NCBI GenBank assembly: GCA_032433765.1
Contig: JAVIAB010000051.1
Coordinates: 82,571,340 to 82,635,339 of the forward strand
Reading direction: 5' to 3'
Source of the DNA: Megaustenia siamemsis
Lineage: Eukaryota > Mollusca > Gastropoda > Stylommatophora > Ariophantidae
Length of the DNA: 64,000 bases
Shown here one piece after another: positions 10,980 to 24,100 of the stretch (within the stretch, counting starts at the first letter, position 1; every line of letters starts with the position of its first letter). The position numbers and the translations under genes are program-made. A model generated the notes under the pieces. The model saw only the letters and a program-made list of their open reading frames with translations. It made no database searches and was not told the origin of the DNA.

Positions 10980-11345
10980 TAGGATCGAAGTGCCTACTCA
11001 ATCACAGACATGACCAGTTCCTGATTAAGAGAAGAAAATAGTGTTGCTGAATTTGTGCTGCAGCCATAACCTTCATCGCAGAGATGCCGTTTCTGGCTTT
11101 CAATGGTCTACGTGCTTGGTGAAAATAAGACTCCGATCAAACCGCACTCCTATAATTATAGGTATCTCATTGCACTTCATTCAACAATCTCGGAACATAG
11201 ATTTACGTTTGGTGTTGACTATGTCATTGTTCAAAGAGAACCATGTCTCAGAACTGGAGTCATCGTTCACTGCGGGACTTGCTGAGGAGGGGATCTGAGC
11301 ACCTATGAACATGTTCAGAGTGCAATGATGATGACCTGCAAATAA
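10980..11345 (+). mobile_element. LINE-G 3' end
   Basis: The last ~65 bp (GGGATCTGAGCACCTATGAA... GCAATGATGATGACCTGCAA) match 39667-39735, the 3' end of an RNase H-bearing LINE. The upstream part is stop-rich and only weakly comparable. Confidence 0.7.
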
Positions 11346-11789
11346 CTCAATTTCGAGAAAAAAAATACGTCAAAGTTGCTGTCAAGAAATCCAAGCTCCA
11401 ACAGTGAGAAGACAAAACGATAGCCCCAAAATGTACGCGCACACACACTAGCGCTTGATATACATGTGTCGCTACGGTATTTAAATGCTTAAATTCCATC
11501 GAGACTGCAAGAAAATTATTTAAATTTCCCACAAGTACCATATGTGAGGCCACAATATAATTAATATCATCCATACCTTTTTGTCTCTTGAGTTGGTTTC
11601 GGTTGACATTACATCAGCACTTTTGTTTTGACGTGTAGTGCATTACGTTTTTACATCTCTTACAAGAATTTTTATGTTAAAAATGAGTCAGAGTTGCTTT
11701 CTTTCACTATTATCTCTAGATTCATGATGTGTATTTATTTCATAATTCATTCCCGGGATTGTTGACTTATATACAGAAGGCGACTTCTG
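11346..11789. other. No supported feature
   Basis: No gene or repeat recognised. Confidence 0.4.
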
Positions 11790-12085
11790 GCCAATACGGC
11801 AGCAGGAATTATTGAGACTCAGTCATGTTTCGATATTCCAATTGCTTATGATGTCGTATGACGAAGGACAGTTCATCTGCATTCAATCTCGGTGTCACTT
11901 GCCCTTGTCTTTTGGCGTGTGCTGTAGCTGCAGCTGCTATGATGAGGACCGCAGATGCCTTTCTTTGTTTTGATGCTTCAATGAGACGAGTTTTAATTCG
12001 GATAACTCCATTGATTGGCTCAGGCGGTTGAGGTATTATAGATTTTAATTCATTCGCAGTTATACCGGGGCCTTCAACTAACCAT
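11790..12085 (-). mobile_element. REP-430 copy (partial)
   Basis: Minus-strand match to the REP-430 core, from TACCGGGGCCTTCAACTAAC (12063-12082, complement) through CTTTTGGCGTGTGCTGTAGC (11909-11928). Its minus frame reads VEGPGITANELKSI, the same phrase as the copy at 32770-33215. Confidence 0.85.
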
Positions 12086-12429
12086 AACCATAAGCGCTTA
12101 CATATAAACAAACAGTTCAAATTTGTTGCTAGTATTTGTGGATTCATCAGCCGTAAAAGCAAATGGTTTTGCCTTAATTTCAGAAGCAAAGTATTTATCA
12201 AGTACCTGTCCCACGTATTATGGTCTAGAACGGGGAGCGGCGAACGTTGGATATCATGTGCTGATCAAATATTTCTGTTGCGAACCATTGTAGAATAGTC
12301 ATTGAAATAGAGTTCATCCTTGTATATAAACGTCTTGGACCGTGAGAGGGCATTTGATGGCGCCAGTCGTCCATCGCTGTGGAAGGTCCTGTGTGCGTAC
12401 AGCTTCTTGGATCAAATCGTTGATGTTCT
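12086..12429. other. No supported feature
   Basis: Unrecognised sequence between REP-430 and a doubtful RNase H remnant. Confidence 0.35.
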
Positions 12430-12640
12430 AGTGGTTGTTGGCGATTGACCAAGAGGAACTGTATGGGGTCTCACCTGACATCTTGGTATGCTGACTTTGC
12501 AAATGTTGGATTGTTTGCTAGCTGTCACTGGGACATGCGGGGGAGAACGGATGGAGTGGATCGGTTCGCTGACACAGTGGGGCTGGAAATGGGTGCAGAG
12601 AAAAATAGAATTAACAGGATAAACTCCAAGGGTGCATGGA
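12430..12640 (+). pseudogene. Possible degraded LINE RNase H remnant
   Basis: A frame around 12520-12580 reads SCHWDMRGRTDGVDRFADTV, weakly like the RNase H end SGHAGVRGNERVDRFA of the 39240-39735 copy. Low certainty. Confidence 0.4.
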
Positions 12641-13118
12641 TAGTTGCATGCCCGGGGGGGGGGGGGGGGGAAGGGACTGGAGGTGGGTCGCTTCAAATGT
12701 CTGTCAAGCTGTGTTTCATCAGATGGAGACATAGAGAGTGAAATATCTGCAGGAGCGGGCACATTGGCCCCGGAGTTCAATAGATTTGAAAGCATTTGGC
12801 CGGTCTCCATCTCGTCACCGAACTTGAAATTTGCAAGTAAAATGTGCGGTCCATGCTCCTGTGTGAAGTGGTTTCGCGGAATGGAAAGTCGACTGGGAGG
12901 ATTTGATGAGGGTCACTCTCTTGGGAAGATTCTGGACATCCGTTGGGATAGGGACATTGCGAACGAGGAGGTCGCCAGAGGATCAGGCTTTAACAGCATC
13001 AGTCGAGGGAGTGAAAGGAGGACTGTGGAGGAGGCTAAGCCACGTTCAATGAATGGAACGAACAATGCACCCGAACCTAGCATTAACATGTGCAGGAGAC
13101 ACATAATAAATTAATATT
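12641..13118. other. Unrecognised open stretch of higher GC with poly-G run
   Basis: A poly-G run at 12653-12670 is followed by a plus frame open to 13114. I do not recognise the translation and see no splice or domain support, so I do not call a gene. Confidence 0.35.
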
Positions 13119-13188
13119 ACTATAGAGTGAAACTTCAGTGGCGATAGATCAGTGAATAATTTCAGAGGATAAGGTATGTTTACAGCAC
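13119..13188 (-). mobile_element. SINE-4 piece, left copy of a 70-bp target duplication
   Basis: 70 bp from ACTATAGAGTGAAACTTCAG to TATGTTTACAGCAC, repeated at 13709-13778 with five mismatches. It belongs to SINE-4 and flanks the LINE-C insertion on its left. Confidence 0.85.
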
Positions 13189-13708
13189 AGCTTTCATTGT
13201 ACTGGGAAACATGGGAATCCCACAAAATTAGGTTAAATACAAAAATAAAAATTGTCAACTCAAATGTTAAGGTGGTCCTATTATATGGCTGTGAAACATG
13301 GAGAACAACAAAACTGACAATCACGAAGATACAGACTTTCATTAATGGATGCTTACGCAGAATAAAAGGATGGAAATGGCAGGACAAAATCACTAACATA
13401 GAATTATGAAAATGTACCAGTCAAACACCAATGGATAAAGAGATACAACGAAGACGATGGCGCTGGATAGGACACACACTATGGAAGCCAACTGAGAGTA
13501 TTACACAACAGGCCCTTTTTCGGAATCCCCAGGGGAAAAGACAAAGAGGAAGACCAAGGAGTTCTTGGAGAAGACAGATAGAAGTAGAGATGAAGACAAT
13601 GGGGAAGACGTGGAATGATCTTAAAAGAATGGCAAAAAACAGAACGACTTGGAAAGTGTTTGTTGAAGACCTATGCTCCACTGGGAGCTTAAAAAGTAGA
13701 AGAAGAAG
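13189..13708 (+). mobile_element. LINE-C 5'-truncated insertion within SINE-4
   Basis: Starts abruptly at AGCTTTCATTGTACTGGGAA and ends GTAGAAGAAGAAG. The frames read VVLLYGCETWRTTKLTITKI, RRRWRWIGHTLWKPTESITQ and QGKRQRGRPRSSWRRQIEVE, the C-terminal tail of a non-LTR reverse transcriptase. One frame break lies near 13410. Other copies: 15290-15890 and 39935-40330. Confidence 0.88.
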
Positions 13709-13960
13709 ACTATAGAGTGAAACTTCAGAGGTGATAGATCAGCGAATAATTTCAGAGGAAATGGTATGTTTACAGCACTCAGGGAAAAAAAAATCACAAA
13801 TAATCAACAGAAAAAAAAACAAAGAATAATATATGGTTCGTAACAGGATCGAACCCATACTCCTTGGCACTGCGCCTTGCCACGAGAAACCAATTGCTAG
13901 AGCACACTCAGCTAACTAAAAATATTAGCTATCATTAGCGATGTCTTTCTATATGTGAAG
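13709..13960 (-). mobile_element. SINE-4 body, right of the LINE-C insertion
   Basis: Begins with the second copy of the 70-bp duplication (13709-13778) and continues into the SINE-4 head. The B box appears as complement CAGGATCGAACCC at 13845-13857 and the A-box region as CAGCTAACTA near 13910. Confidence 0.85.
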
Positions 13961-15289
13961 ATGCTGTATTATTCTTGGGTTTCAAAACTATCATAATTTT
14001 GTTTGAAAAAGAACATTTGATTTGAGGATGTGCCCAGGGCTCCTAAGCTGAACTCCTAGCTATTCTAAAGTATGCAACTTTGAGGGTGTGTCTGATGTCA
14101 AAAGGTGCAGGAGAAAAGAGATGAGGCCAGACACCAAAAATTACTCGCTACTAAATGACATCATATATACAAGTAGGTCAACTCCAAAACAATGTGTTAA
14201 GTTTACTTGTTTACATTCTGCAGATGCTAGTATCCTCACCCCTGCTCTTCATGAGGTGAAAGTTCCCCAGCCACCACTTATTGCAGGTCTTCTGCTCTCT
14301 TCATGTCTGTGATCCTCAACCAACCTCTCTACATCCTCAGTGCTCACTGAGGCATCACTATCTCACCTGTATTCAGGCACCACTGCCTCTCATGCTGCTA
14401 GGCTACAAACTTTCCCAGAGTTCACAAAGAAACCTCCCCCCAACCTTGAACTTCCATAATCAACACAGAATGTTCAAGATGTTCTTCCAAAAGTTTCAAA
14501 GGGTTAAATTCTATGTCATCATTTTACCAAGAAATTAACATTTTGTTCCAATTTTTTGTCTGTGACTTGCAACCCACTTGTTGGTCAATGAAGTGGATGT
14601 TATCATGGAGGTAAAGGTTTCAATACACATCACTACAATTCCATCCCTCCAAAATTGTTGGAGAGCAGAAGCACTTCCTGTCACTAAAAGTACCTTTAAG
14701 GAAAGATAGCTCCTCCCAAGATATTTCTTCAAATTAAACTTCATCATGTATTCATAAAAAATGTGCTGAATTACCAAATTGTTGCATTAGCCAAAATTAC
14801 TTAATTAAAATTGGCCTTCAACATTTTTGTAAATCACTTCTGTGCAACAGACAATATGTTCTGCACACAAGTTTTCTGAGTGGTACATTAAGCAATGACA
14901 TCTTTTAAAAACAATAATAACCTGCTGAATTTCTATGAAATTGAAGAGTTTGATTTCTGCTATTTTGTTGTTGAAGAATTATATTCTGTGAATGATTGCT
15001 ACATAGTTGATCCATGTTCAAAGAAGAAGTTTGTGTTTGAATTTTAGACAGAATGGAACATCTGTTTAAGGTATAAGACACTTTTCTCAACAAAGGTTTT
15101 TAATTCCATTAGTTTTATCAGAACTGGCTCTCCATAATTCACGACAAAATTTTACTCATAAATTTTTCATAGCACTGTTTAATTTTCGTTGTAGTATACC
15201 GTTTTAGTTTAATTTTAAGTTTGGCTATCAGAAGATGATGATCAGAAGCTATATCTGCCCCTCTATATACTTTTACATCCTGTAAGGAT
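13961..15289. other. No gene; short LINE-D-like trace near 14095-14145
   Basis: GGTGCAGGAGAAAAGAGATG resembles the zinc-knuckle region of the LINE-D copy at 16250. Otherwise unannotated AT-rich sequence. Confidence 0.4.
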
Positions 15290-15890
15290 GGTTACATATA
15301 TCTGGGCAGTAATAAAGATAAAGAGGGAGGAACAGAAAATGATACCAAAATAAGAATACCAAAAGCAAGAGGAGCTTTCATTGCACTGGGAAATTTATGG
15401 AAATCCAAAGAAATTAGGTTAAATACAAAAATAAAAATTTTCAACTCAAATGTTAAGGCGGTCCTATTATTTGGCTGTGAAACATGAAGAACAACAAAAT
15501 TGACAATCACGAAGATACAGACTTTCATTAATGGATGCTTACGCAGAATAAAAGGATGGAAATGGCGGGACAAAATCACTAACATAGAATTATGGAAATG
15601 TACCAGTAAAACACCAGTGGATAAAGAGATACAGTGAAGATGATGGCGCTGGATAGGACACACACTACAGAAGCCAACTGAGAGTATTACACAACAGGCC
15701 CTTTTTTGGAATCCCCAGGGGAAAAGACAAAGAGGAAGACAAAGGAATTCTTGGAGAAGACAGATAGAAGCTGAGATGAAGATGATGGGGAAGACATTGA
15801 ATGATCTTAAAAGAATGGCAAAAAACCGAACGACTTGGAAAGTGTTTGTTGAAGACCTATGCTCCACTGGGAGCTAAAAAGGTAGAAGAA
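15290..15890 (+). mobile_element. LINE-C fragment, longer 5' than the 13189 copy
   Basis: Same C-terminal sequence as 13189-13708 with about 100 extra bases at the 5' end (YLGSNKDKEGGTENDTKIRI). Stops at GGAGCTAAAAAGGTAGAAGA. Several in-frame stops: pseudogene. Confidence 0.88.
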
Positions 15891-15974
15891 GAAAACACTT
15901 TAATTTTGTTCAATTTTATCACCTTTATACTAGATGTGTGCATATACAATGGTGACTATGCAATTGTCTTATGA

Positions 15975-16400
15975 TTCCTAGACTAAGGTGGCTGGGTCAT
16001 GTTTGAAGAATGGCAAACAATCATATTTCTAAACAAATATTGAATAGCGAACTTAAGGATGGAAAGAGATCAAAGGGCAGACCAGTGCTGAGATATAAGG
16101 ATTCTAGCTGGGCTTCGTTGAGTGAACGATCTGGGAAAAACTATCAGTGAAATAAATTGGGAAAATATGGCTGCAGATTGTAGCACACGGAGAACAAATT
16201 AAAAACTGGTACAGCACATTTCAAGGCAGTGCTGATATCAAATTCAGAAGACAAAAGGCGCAGGAGAAGGGAAACGAGGCCAGGCACCACAAATACATCT
16301 TGTTCATTCTGTGGATGGATCTGCCTATTCAACGTTGGCAGATTTAGCAACAAAAGAAGCTGTTCAGTAGAGCAGCACCCAGCATAAGACATTAATATTT
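15975..16400 (+). mobile_element. LINE-D 3' end
   Basis: Opens with PRLRWLGHV-type sequence and includes a decayed knuckle: C-x2-C near 16300 (CSFCGWICLF) and NVGRFSNKRSCS. Frameshifted. Confidence 0.8.
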
Positions 16401-17614
16401 TACCACACTAGTGACTTATGATTGTTTGCTACCAACAGTCTGTCAAGACACCAAAGGCGATATATGTAATTGTCTTACTTTTTTCACCAATTGTTGATTG
16501 TGACGTAGCATCCAATTATTTTTGGTTAATCTTTACTAGCAGAACATCTTACATTCAATTGTCTCTGACGTTGGTTTGTGAGGTAAGTTACTTCTAATTC
16601 AACTCTTAACAATTCTTCTTTATTAATCTTTGTTTTTTTAAAAAAAAAATATATTAACTCTTTCCGTACGCTCCGCCGCATGGTGCGCCATTTCCGTTGC
16701 GTACGTTCCACCGCATGGTGTGCCACGCTAAATTTTATTAGTGTGAACGCCATCAAACCATATTTGTTTTACATGTCTTGTATTATCTGGATATTGGTGA
16801 AATCTAATATCTTGTTCAATTATCTAAACATTCATATATAATATGTTATATAAATATATAGATTGATTCTTAAAACCATGAACAATTTTGTCTCTAAAAT
16901 CTCTTCCATTGTGTCGATAAAAAGCTTCAGTACGGAAAGAGTTAAAACAATAATGTTAATGTCATTTAACCAACAAACAATGCAGCACTAAACTCCACTT
17001 AACTGACCTTCAAAGATGTGAAACTGTCTGTACATTCAAAACAGAAGCTAAGTTACATGGGATGCTAGAAAATAGACAGGACACATCTTACCATGAAGAA
17101 CTGCCTATCTATGAGTTCATTACTATAATCTCAGATTCTCAAGTCACAAAAAGGTTTTGACAGCCACAGGTAGTACCATCTACTATTGTATGATAACAGG
17201 TGCACTAGACCAGACACAAATCATGCATATACATCATTTAAAGAAAAGAAGGTTCATCTATGGGTTTAAGAATAAAACAAGACCTAGCAGCGAACCAAAA
17301 GACATGAAGAGATTTAATTTCTGCTATTTGTGTCATCTTTGGGCCAAAAAAATTAGCATTAACCACAGAACCACAACAAATCATAAACATATGACCAATA
17401 CAGTGGCCACACCAACACCCATCAAGCAGGCAAAAAACAATAAACTGTGAAAGGAGAAACTTGAAGGCAAAAAAAGCATGAGCATCACCTTCACAAATGT
17501 GTAGATGGCAGAATAATGTCTAATCTTTCTCTTTGCGGTCTTCACGCAATGGCTACTAAAAGAATGGACAGTCCTAAAAAGGATGTGTGGATCTAGATGA
17601 GTTGTAATCTATTT
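16401..17614. other. No gene recognised
   Basis: Includes two near-identical phrases GTACGNTCCNCCGCATGGTG at 16667-16722. No coding signal. Confidence 0.45.
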
Positions 17615-17870
17615 GCACCCTTTCAGCCCAAAACATCAGAATTCAACATGCCATTTTTCAGTACCAAGTTGCCTTCCCTCTTTGATCCCTAATTACTTGG
17701 CCATATTAGACTGTTAGTATGTTACTGGAGGCATTGCGAAGAGGTGGAGTAGGGTCTGGATTGTTCTGGTTCACCAATTTTAGCATAGTCCATTAATACA
17801 AGTGGCTGACAACTTCCAGGTCTGTTGCTGTCAGGCGCTTTGGATCTGAAAACTGTCTGAGAATTGTACC
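17615..17870 (+). repeat. REP-H dispersed repeat
   Basis: Matches 30060-30350 and 46880-47185, including GAGGTGGAGTAGGGTCTGGA and TGGCTGACAACTTCCAGGTC. Confidence 0.7.
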
Positions 17871-18001
17871 ATGCACTGGTGATATGTCAATGACAGAGCA
17901 AATCATAAGACAGGCAAAGGAGAGAAGATAAAGACCATTCAAAATGATTCTTCTTCAAGGACATATAACAGAAATAATATGAACATTAATGAAGTTATTA
18001 G

Positions 18002-18007
18002 TTTATT
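18002..18007 (-). terminator. ATP5ME: ATP5ME polyadenylation signal
   Basis: AATAAA on the minus strand, 139 bases past the stop codon at 18146. It is the nearest canonical hexamer downstream. Confidence 0.65.
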
Positions 18008-18145
18008 CATCTAAATTTTCTGATACAGTTTTACAAAATATCTCTCGCACACAAGACTACTGTTTAGGATATACATCTTTTACAGCATTTCATACTGTCT
18101 GACCACATGTTCTTAAGCTACATGAGATAGCACCATTTTGGATAG

Positions 18146-18192
18146 CTACTTTGCTACAACACCCGCCTCCTTGCCAAGTGCATTCATTTCAT
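18146..18192 (-). CDS. ATP5ME: ATP5ME exon 4 with stop codon
   Basis: Acceptor TTTCTTTCTCAG ends at 18193. Completes an Asp codon, then EMNALGKEAGVVAK and TAG at 18148-18146. The tail sequence is poorly conserved in the family; phase agreement and the strong acceptor support it. Confidence 0.88.
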
Positions 18193-21100
18193 CTGAGAAA
18201 GAAAAAAAATTAACGAAGCATATTATTACTGCATGTACAGTAAAGGGCATTATTTTATAAGCTAACACTGCCATATATTATATAAATAACAGAAGTACAC
18301 CCAGTAAACAATCAGTTTGGAACATAACATTTGACCAAGAATATTATGTTTGCACTATTTATAAAAATCATATGTGATAAATTTTCTTCTAATACTCACA
18401 CAAAAAAATAAATAATAAATTTGTGATTGATCTAACCCAACTTTTACCATTTAGCATGATTACAGTAGCAGAGTTACAAATAAACATATCTTGATTTGAA
18501 CACAAACAAACAACTTATAAAAAAAACTACTGTGTTCAATCAGAAGTGACATTTTAAGATGGCATAATTTAAATTTACAAATCAGCCAATCAGAACTAAA
18601 AAGCAATAAATGGATAAAAGTTTGATAAGGCCTTGCAGCTATTTGATTTATTTTATTACCTTCCCTTTCATAATGACAACTCACAACTCTGTTAAAACAT
18701 AACTTAATGTTTACACGACAACTAATGAGCAGACCTGCTTCTTTCTGCTTTTTATTCAGTTCTGATTTTACTCTGTGCTTCTCTCTGATCTCATTCTCAT
18801 GTTTCTGTATGTCCACTTCCCTCCTGGCTAAGTAGTCTAAGGAATGAGAGAAACCATAATTTAATGTCTAAATATATTATTACAATCCCACAAGTTATGA
18901 AGTTAATAAATATTATCTACACCTATCATCATCATGTACCATACCAGATGACATAGGCGATCATGTCCTTCCACAATCTTCTATCTACTGTGCAACATAT
19001 CAGTTCTGTTGTTGACTGTTTTCCATGTCATGACACCTAGATATCCAGTATTTTCTCTCTTTGTCATTCATGACCTCCTTCCCTGTATTTTGCCACCTGT
19101 AACCCACTATATTGTTCTTAAATGTTACGTAGAGCCAGTCTTAACATATGGATGCGAGTCATGGACAATAGGACAACAGACAAGAAAATCACTGGAGTCT
19201 GTAGAAATGTGGTTTTACAGAAGAATGTTGAGAATACCATGGACAGCTAAGAAGAGTAATGAAGAGGTTCTGAGAGAGGTCAAAGCAAAAAGAGAGCTAA
19301 TTTCCAATGTTAGGAAGAGACAATCATAATTTTTTTGGCCATGTAATTAATGAGAAGAGAACAACTTGAATATATTGTAACAACTGGAAAAATTGAGGGA
19401 CGAAGAGATAGAAGGAAGCAAAGAGAAAAAATAACAGACAGCTTAAGAGAATGGCTTGGCAGAAGGTCAACAACAGAAATGAGAAATAGCTGCAAAGATC
19501 AAAAGTTGTGGAGAGACATGATCACCTATGCCACTAGGCCCGGTACTTGATGATGATGAACCCACTATTCCAACTTTCCGCTTCTCATGATGTGCCTGAA
19601 AAATGATTGTTTCTCATTAAAATCTACACATAAGGTAATAGTAAAATTAAAAGACCTTTAACACTGAAGTGATTTGGCTTATAAGCAACAACTAAAAGGG
19701 AATTTAAATATGGTCACACCAAAAGACACAGCAGGCAAGAAAGAACAATAATGGAAGGCATGAACAGCAATATGAGACAGTGGAAGAACCAAGATGAAGG
19801 TAGTTTCAAGATATTAAGGAGACCTTGACAACAGGAAAAGTGGCACAAAAGATTTAAGACTGAATGGAGAGAGAATCTAACTAGAGATTCTTTCAGATGA
19901 GTTGTTATGAGAGAAATATGAAGGGCAAAAAACAGTACTCGAAATTTGAATTATGAAACGCATGTTGGACACGTTTGTGTCAAAATTTCAGCCTGACAAT
20001 ACTTTTTCAAGTACATGATCTCATATTTACATTAATGAGTGATATATCCTTCAATTCTTCACAAAGACAATGATGAATGCTTCTTCATAAAAGAATAATT
20101 TAATAAATGGCATATTTTTAATCAAATTTATTTCAACAACAACCACTAATATTAGCTTTAGAAATAAATCTTTGGACATTAATGATCTAAATTATCTTTT
20201 TTTTCCACCAAACAACTCATCCTAAAACTGTAACCGATAGTTTGAAAGACAAAAAATAGTGTTTTGAGTTTTATAAATTTAGAAATTGAGAATACCATGG
20301 ACGGCTAAGAAGAGTAATGAAAACGTTCTGAAAGAGGCCGGGGCCTGGAAAAAAGGGTGTTAATTTCCAATATTAGGAAGAAACAATCATCATTTTTGGC
20401 CATGTAATGAGAAGAGAACTGGAATATATTGTAACAAGTGGAAAAATTGAGGGATGAAGAGATAGAGGGAAGCAAAGAGAAAAAATACCAGACAGCTTAA
20501 GAGAATGGCTTGGCAGAAGGTCAACAACAGAAATGATAAATAACTGTCAAGATCGAAAGTTGTGGGGATCACATGATCACCTATGCCAGCAGGCCCGGTA
20601 TTTGATGATGAAATTTAGATAAGATTTTAGATTAGTTGTCTGACCTTTTGTCTACAATTTGCCAAGTTTTTGAGACAAATGTCATTTGAATAGAGTATAT
20701 TATCGTATCTTCAATTATACCAATGGTCATATTTGCATTGAAAGTATTTTATTACTAAATTTGTTTGTTGGTTTAAGTGCTGAAAAAGTGACATTGCCAC
20801 GACTATGGAAGAGTGTTTCAGTGCACTGGACATGATGGAAATAGTGATGTGTAAGATAAGTACAATGTTATTAATCATGGTTTTAGTTATGAAGTAGTTC
20901 TAGGTGTACATTTGCAAATACATTTATTTAAAAATAACAGCTAAATGTAAACTGCAGTAAGCCATTTTTTTTAAAAACCACTCCAAGGATGGTCTGTCTA
21001 TAAGCTGTAAAGTAAAGGTTCCCTTCACGCCTTGCAAGGTGTGTGGGGAATATGGTGTAAGTGACCTATTATTCTATAACCACGGCACATTTTTAGGTGA

Positions 21101-24100
21101 TGTGGTCGGTATGACGCCAGGCCGCCTTTACTCCCCAGAAAAATCTCTGGTACCCATTTTTTAAAGGCTGGGTGAACCCCGGAGCCTTGTTAGTCCAAAA
21201 AAAAAATCTGCCACTGCTGGGGATCGAACCCGGACCCTTGTGGTCAGGAAGTGAGCACACTAACCACTCAGCCACCAGAACTCCAACAGCTACTACGAGG
21301 CTACTATAAGCTGTAGTCGGACTAAAATCTTAGCCTACTGAAGATGGAGTGTGTGTTCAACATGCTTGCCTATTGTGGTTAATGCCCCAGACATGATGAA
21401 ACTGTGATATGAATAAAATACAAGCAGCTAAGAGTCAACAAGTAGTGGAAAAAAAAAACAACAACATACTGTATCTGGTAACACCATAAACTATTCCAGT
21501 TAAGAGTGCTGCCCACCTGCCAAACTGAAAGAGAAATGTTAACATTTAATTATAAATTATTTGCAAATTAATTAAATCTATATAAAACATTGGGTTCCAT
21601 ATAATATAACTCTCTCCCTCTCTCTGTGCGATCAAGACTCAATCAGAGTAGGATTCCAGACTCTCTCATGAAGTCAACTGTCTGTGTTTAAGTGATTCAA
21701 TTGCTCCATACAGTTTCTCTTCCAAGGAGATGGGTGTGGAAAACATTGCTTTTCTCAGGCCTGTGTACAGGGGGCAATCTGGTAGAACATGTTTTGTAGT
21801 CATATTGTCCAGTGTACAGTGGCATAGACTAATTGTACCTATTTTGAATTTGGAGAACATGTGATTTCTCATTCTATTGTGGCCAGTTCGTAGGTGAAGT
21901 ATGATGACTTGATCCCTCCTTGATAGTTGGTGGTATCCGTCCCTCTCGTTATGCTTTGGGTGTTATTTCCATTTTTCATGGTACTGACCTTTGAGGATGG
22001 ATTTGGCTTCATCAAAACCGAGCGGATGGTTCTCTTGTGGTAATCTCCCTCCCGCTTTAGCTAATTTGTTTGTGCGTTCGTTCCCATGTATATTACAGTG
22101 TGATAGTATCCACTGAATGACTACTCTCTGGAAGTTATTGCATAGTTGGTCCAGGGTTGTTCTCAAGTCATCTAGTTCATTGTTCTTGGGGTTTTTTGAG
22201 CTATTACAGACAGTGCATCAGTCAGAATCACCAATGTATTGTGCATGTTATTTTTGTGTTGAGTAGCCAGTGTTGCAGCATCTCTGAGGGCCTCAGTTTC
22301 TGCTTTAAAGTTGTTTGAGAATTTCCCAGTAGCTATTGACTTGGTGATCTCGTCCTGGTTATTCAGCATCAAGAACACACCTCCCCCTCCATTTCTGGTG
22401 GCATTTATAGCACAGCCATCTGTGTATGTGAGACCAAGAGTCCTGTGGGCAGGTATCGTGTTTGTGTTTTTCTGCTACGTGTTTTCTTTCTGTGTCTGAT
22501 TGGGTGTCTTTTTACATGATTCCTGTTATATTTTCCTTAAGTACTGGTATTTTATGTTTCCCATGAGGAGACATATCAGATGGGCCAAGGGTTTCGGTAT
22601 TGTTTGGGAAAGTACTGGGTCTCCAGTAGTTAGTTCATTGGCGTTTGCAGCGAAGTTGCTCCTCTTTAGTCATATAATTCCAAAACCAGTTATTCTTTGG
22701 TGCATGGGATAGCTATGGAGCCTTCTATATTTCTCCGCTTGTTGCAATACTTTAGTGACCCATCTGTCATTTAAGGGTTGTAAACCAGTTACTGTTTCTA
22801 TAGTATTGATAGGTGTAGATTTCATAGCACCAGTGATGATACGAGCAGCTTGGTTCTGTATTCTGTTAATTTTGCTAAGGTGTGATTTGGAAGCCACAGC
22901 CCAGGCTGTGACTCCATACTCTAGGACTGGTCTGACTCTTCCTATGTACCGTCATTTCAAGATATTGCTGTCTGCTCCCCAGTCCGTTCCTGCCAATTTC
23001 TTCGTAATATTAGTTCGTTTTCTGGCTTTTTTTTCTTCCAGTCTATTTGATTTTTCCAAGTCATTCTGCGATTCATGGTGACACCAAGATATGTTGGGTA
23101 TTGGTCAATAGGGAGTGTATGGTCTTTTATCTTCAAGTTTGCAGAGAGTGTGTTTCTTGATAGGCTGAAAACTGCATATGTAGTTTTTATTTAATTAATT
23201 GCTAAGAACCAGGTGTTTGTCCATTTTTCAAGTTCACCTAGGGCATCTTGCATCCTGGATCCAGCCACCGACATACTTTCCTCACGAGCCCATAACGCCA
23301 GATCATCTGCGTATATTGCTGAGTGTATTCTGGGTGGAATGTAACTGAAACATATGTTGGAGATGGCCAGGCTATCTACTTAAAAAAAAAAAAATCTTGC
23401 AGTTGACCATAACATTTTACGTCTTTCCCGTAACACTCACACCATGCACGGGCGCATTTCTTTTGACTTTCGCTTCCCAATAATGTTCTCTCCAGCTTTT
23501 GCAAAGTGTCTTATAATTCTTCAGCATCTAATTTTATTTAAGTTTTATGGCAGTGCATTGTTTAGGAGTGGTTTCCCCTGCTAAACACTAACTTCCAAGA
23601 ACTGTTATTTATCTCGAGTTGTGAATACATGCGATCTATAAAATGTACCTTGATTTGTGTTTTTTAATATGCATGTTTCACGTTACCATGACTACAATAG
23701 AACTCTGGTAAAACCCTAGTTACCTATGAATTATTTAAAAGACTACAACAGTCATGAAAAGTAAGTATACTAAATTTCCATAAGAAATAGTATTCTTATA
23801 TTATTATCTTTATATGTATTGTGATTGAGCAGACAGCGAGTAACATTATCAATTTTTCACTTTTAATTTTCAACTTCACCTTTTAAATACTTACCCCAAT
23901 GAACTTGTGTCATACACATATTTTCATGTTGTGCAAAATTCCTTCTTTAATTTGATATATGATATGATTTAGTTAAAAACTAAATATTTACATTGGTGGT
24001 GGTATCAGGTTTTCACAAATCTATTCAGTTTAAACCAGGAAAATAATCTAGAAGGGAAAGGGATAAATAACCAGACTCCCTCCCACTTCCCTCTGTAGAA

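Noticed and set aside
12644..13114. 156-codon plus frame as a gene
   Set aside because: Starts in a poly-G run, unrecognised translation and an equally long minus frame overlaps; insufficient support.
18460..18816. Stand-alone 118-residue protein
   Set aside because: Exon 3 of ATP5ME plus intron read-through.
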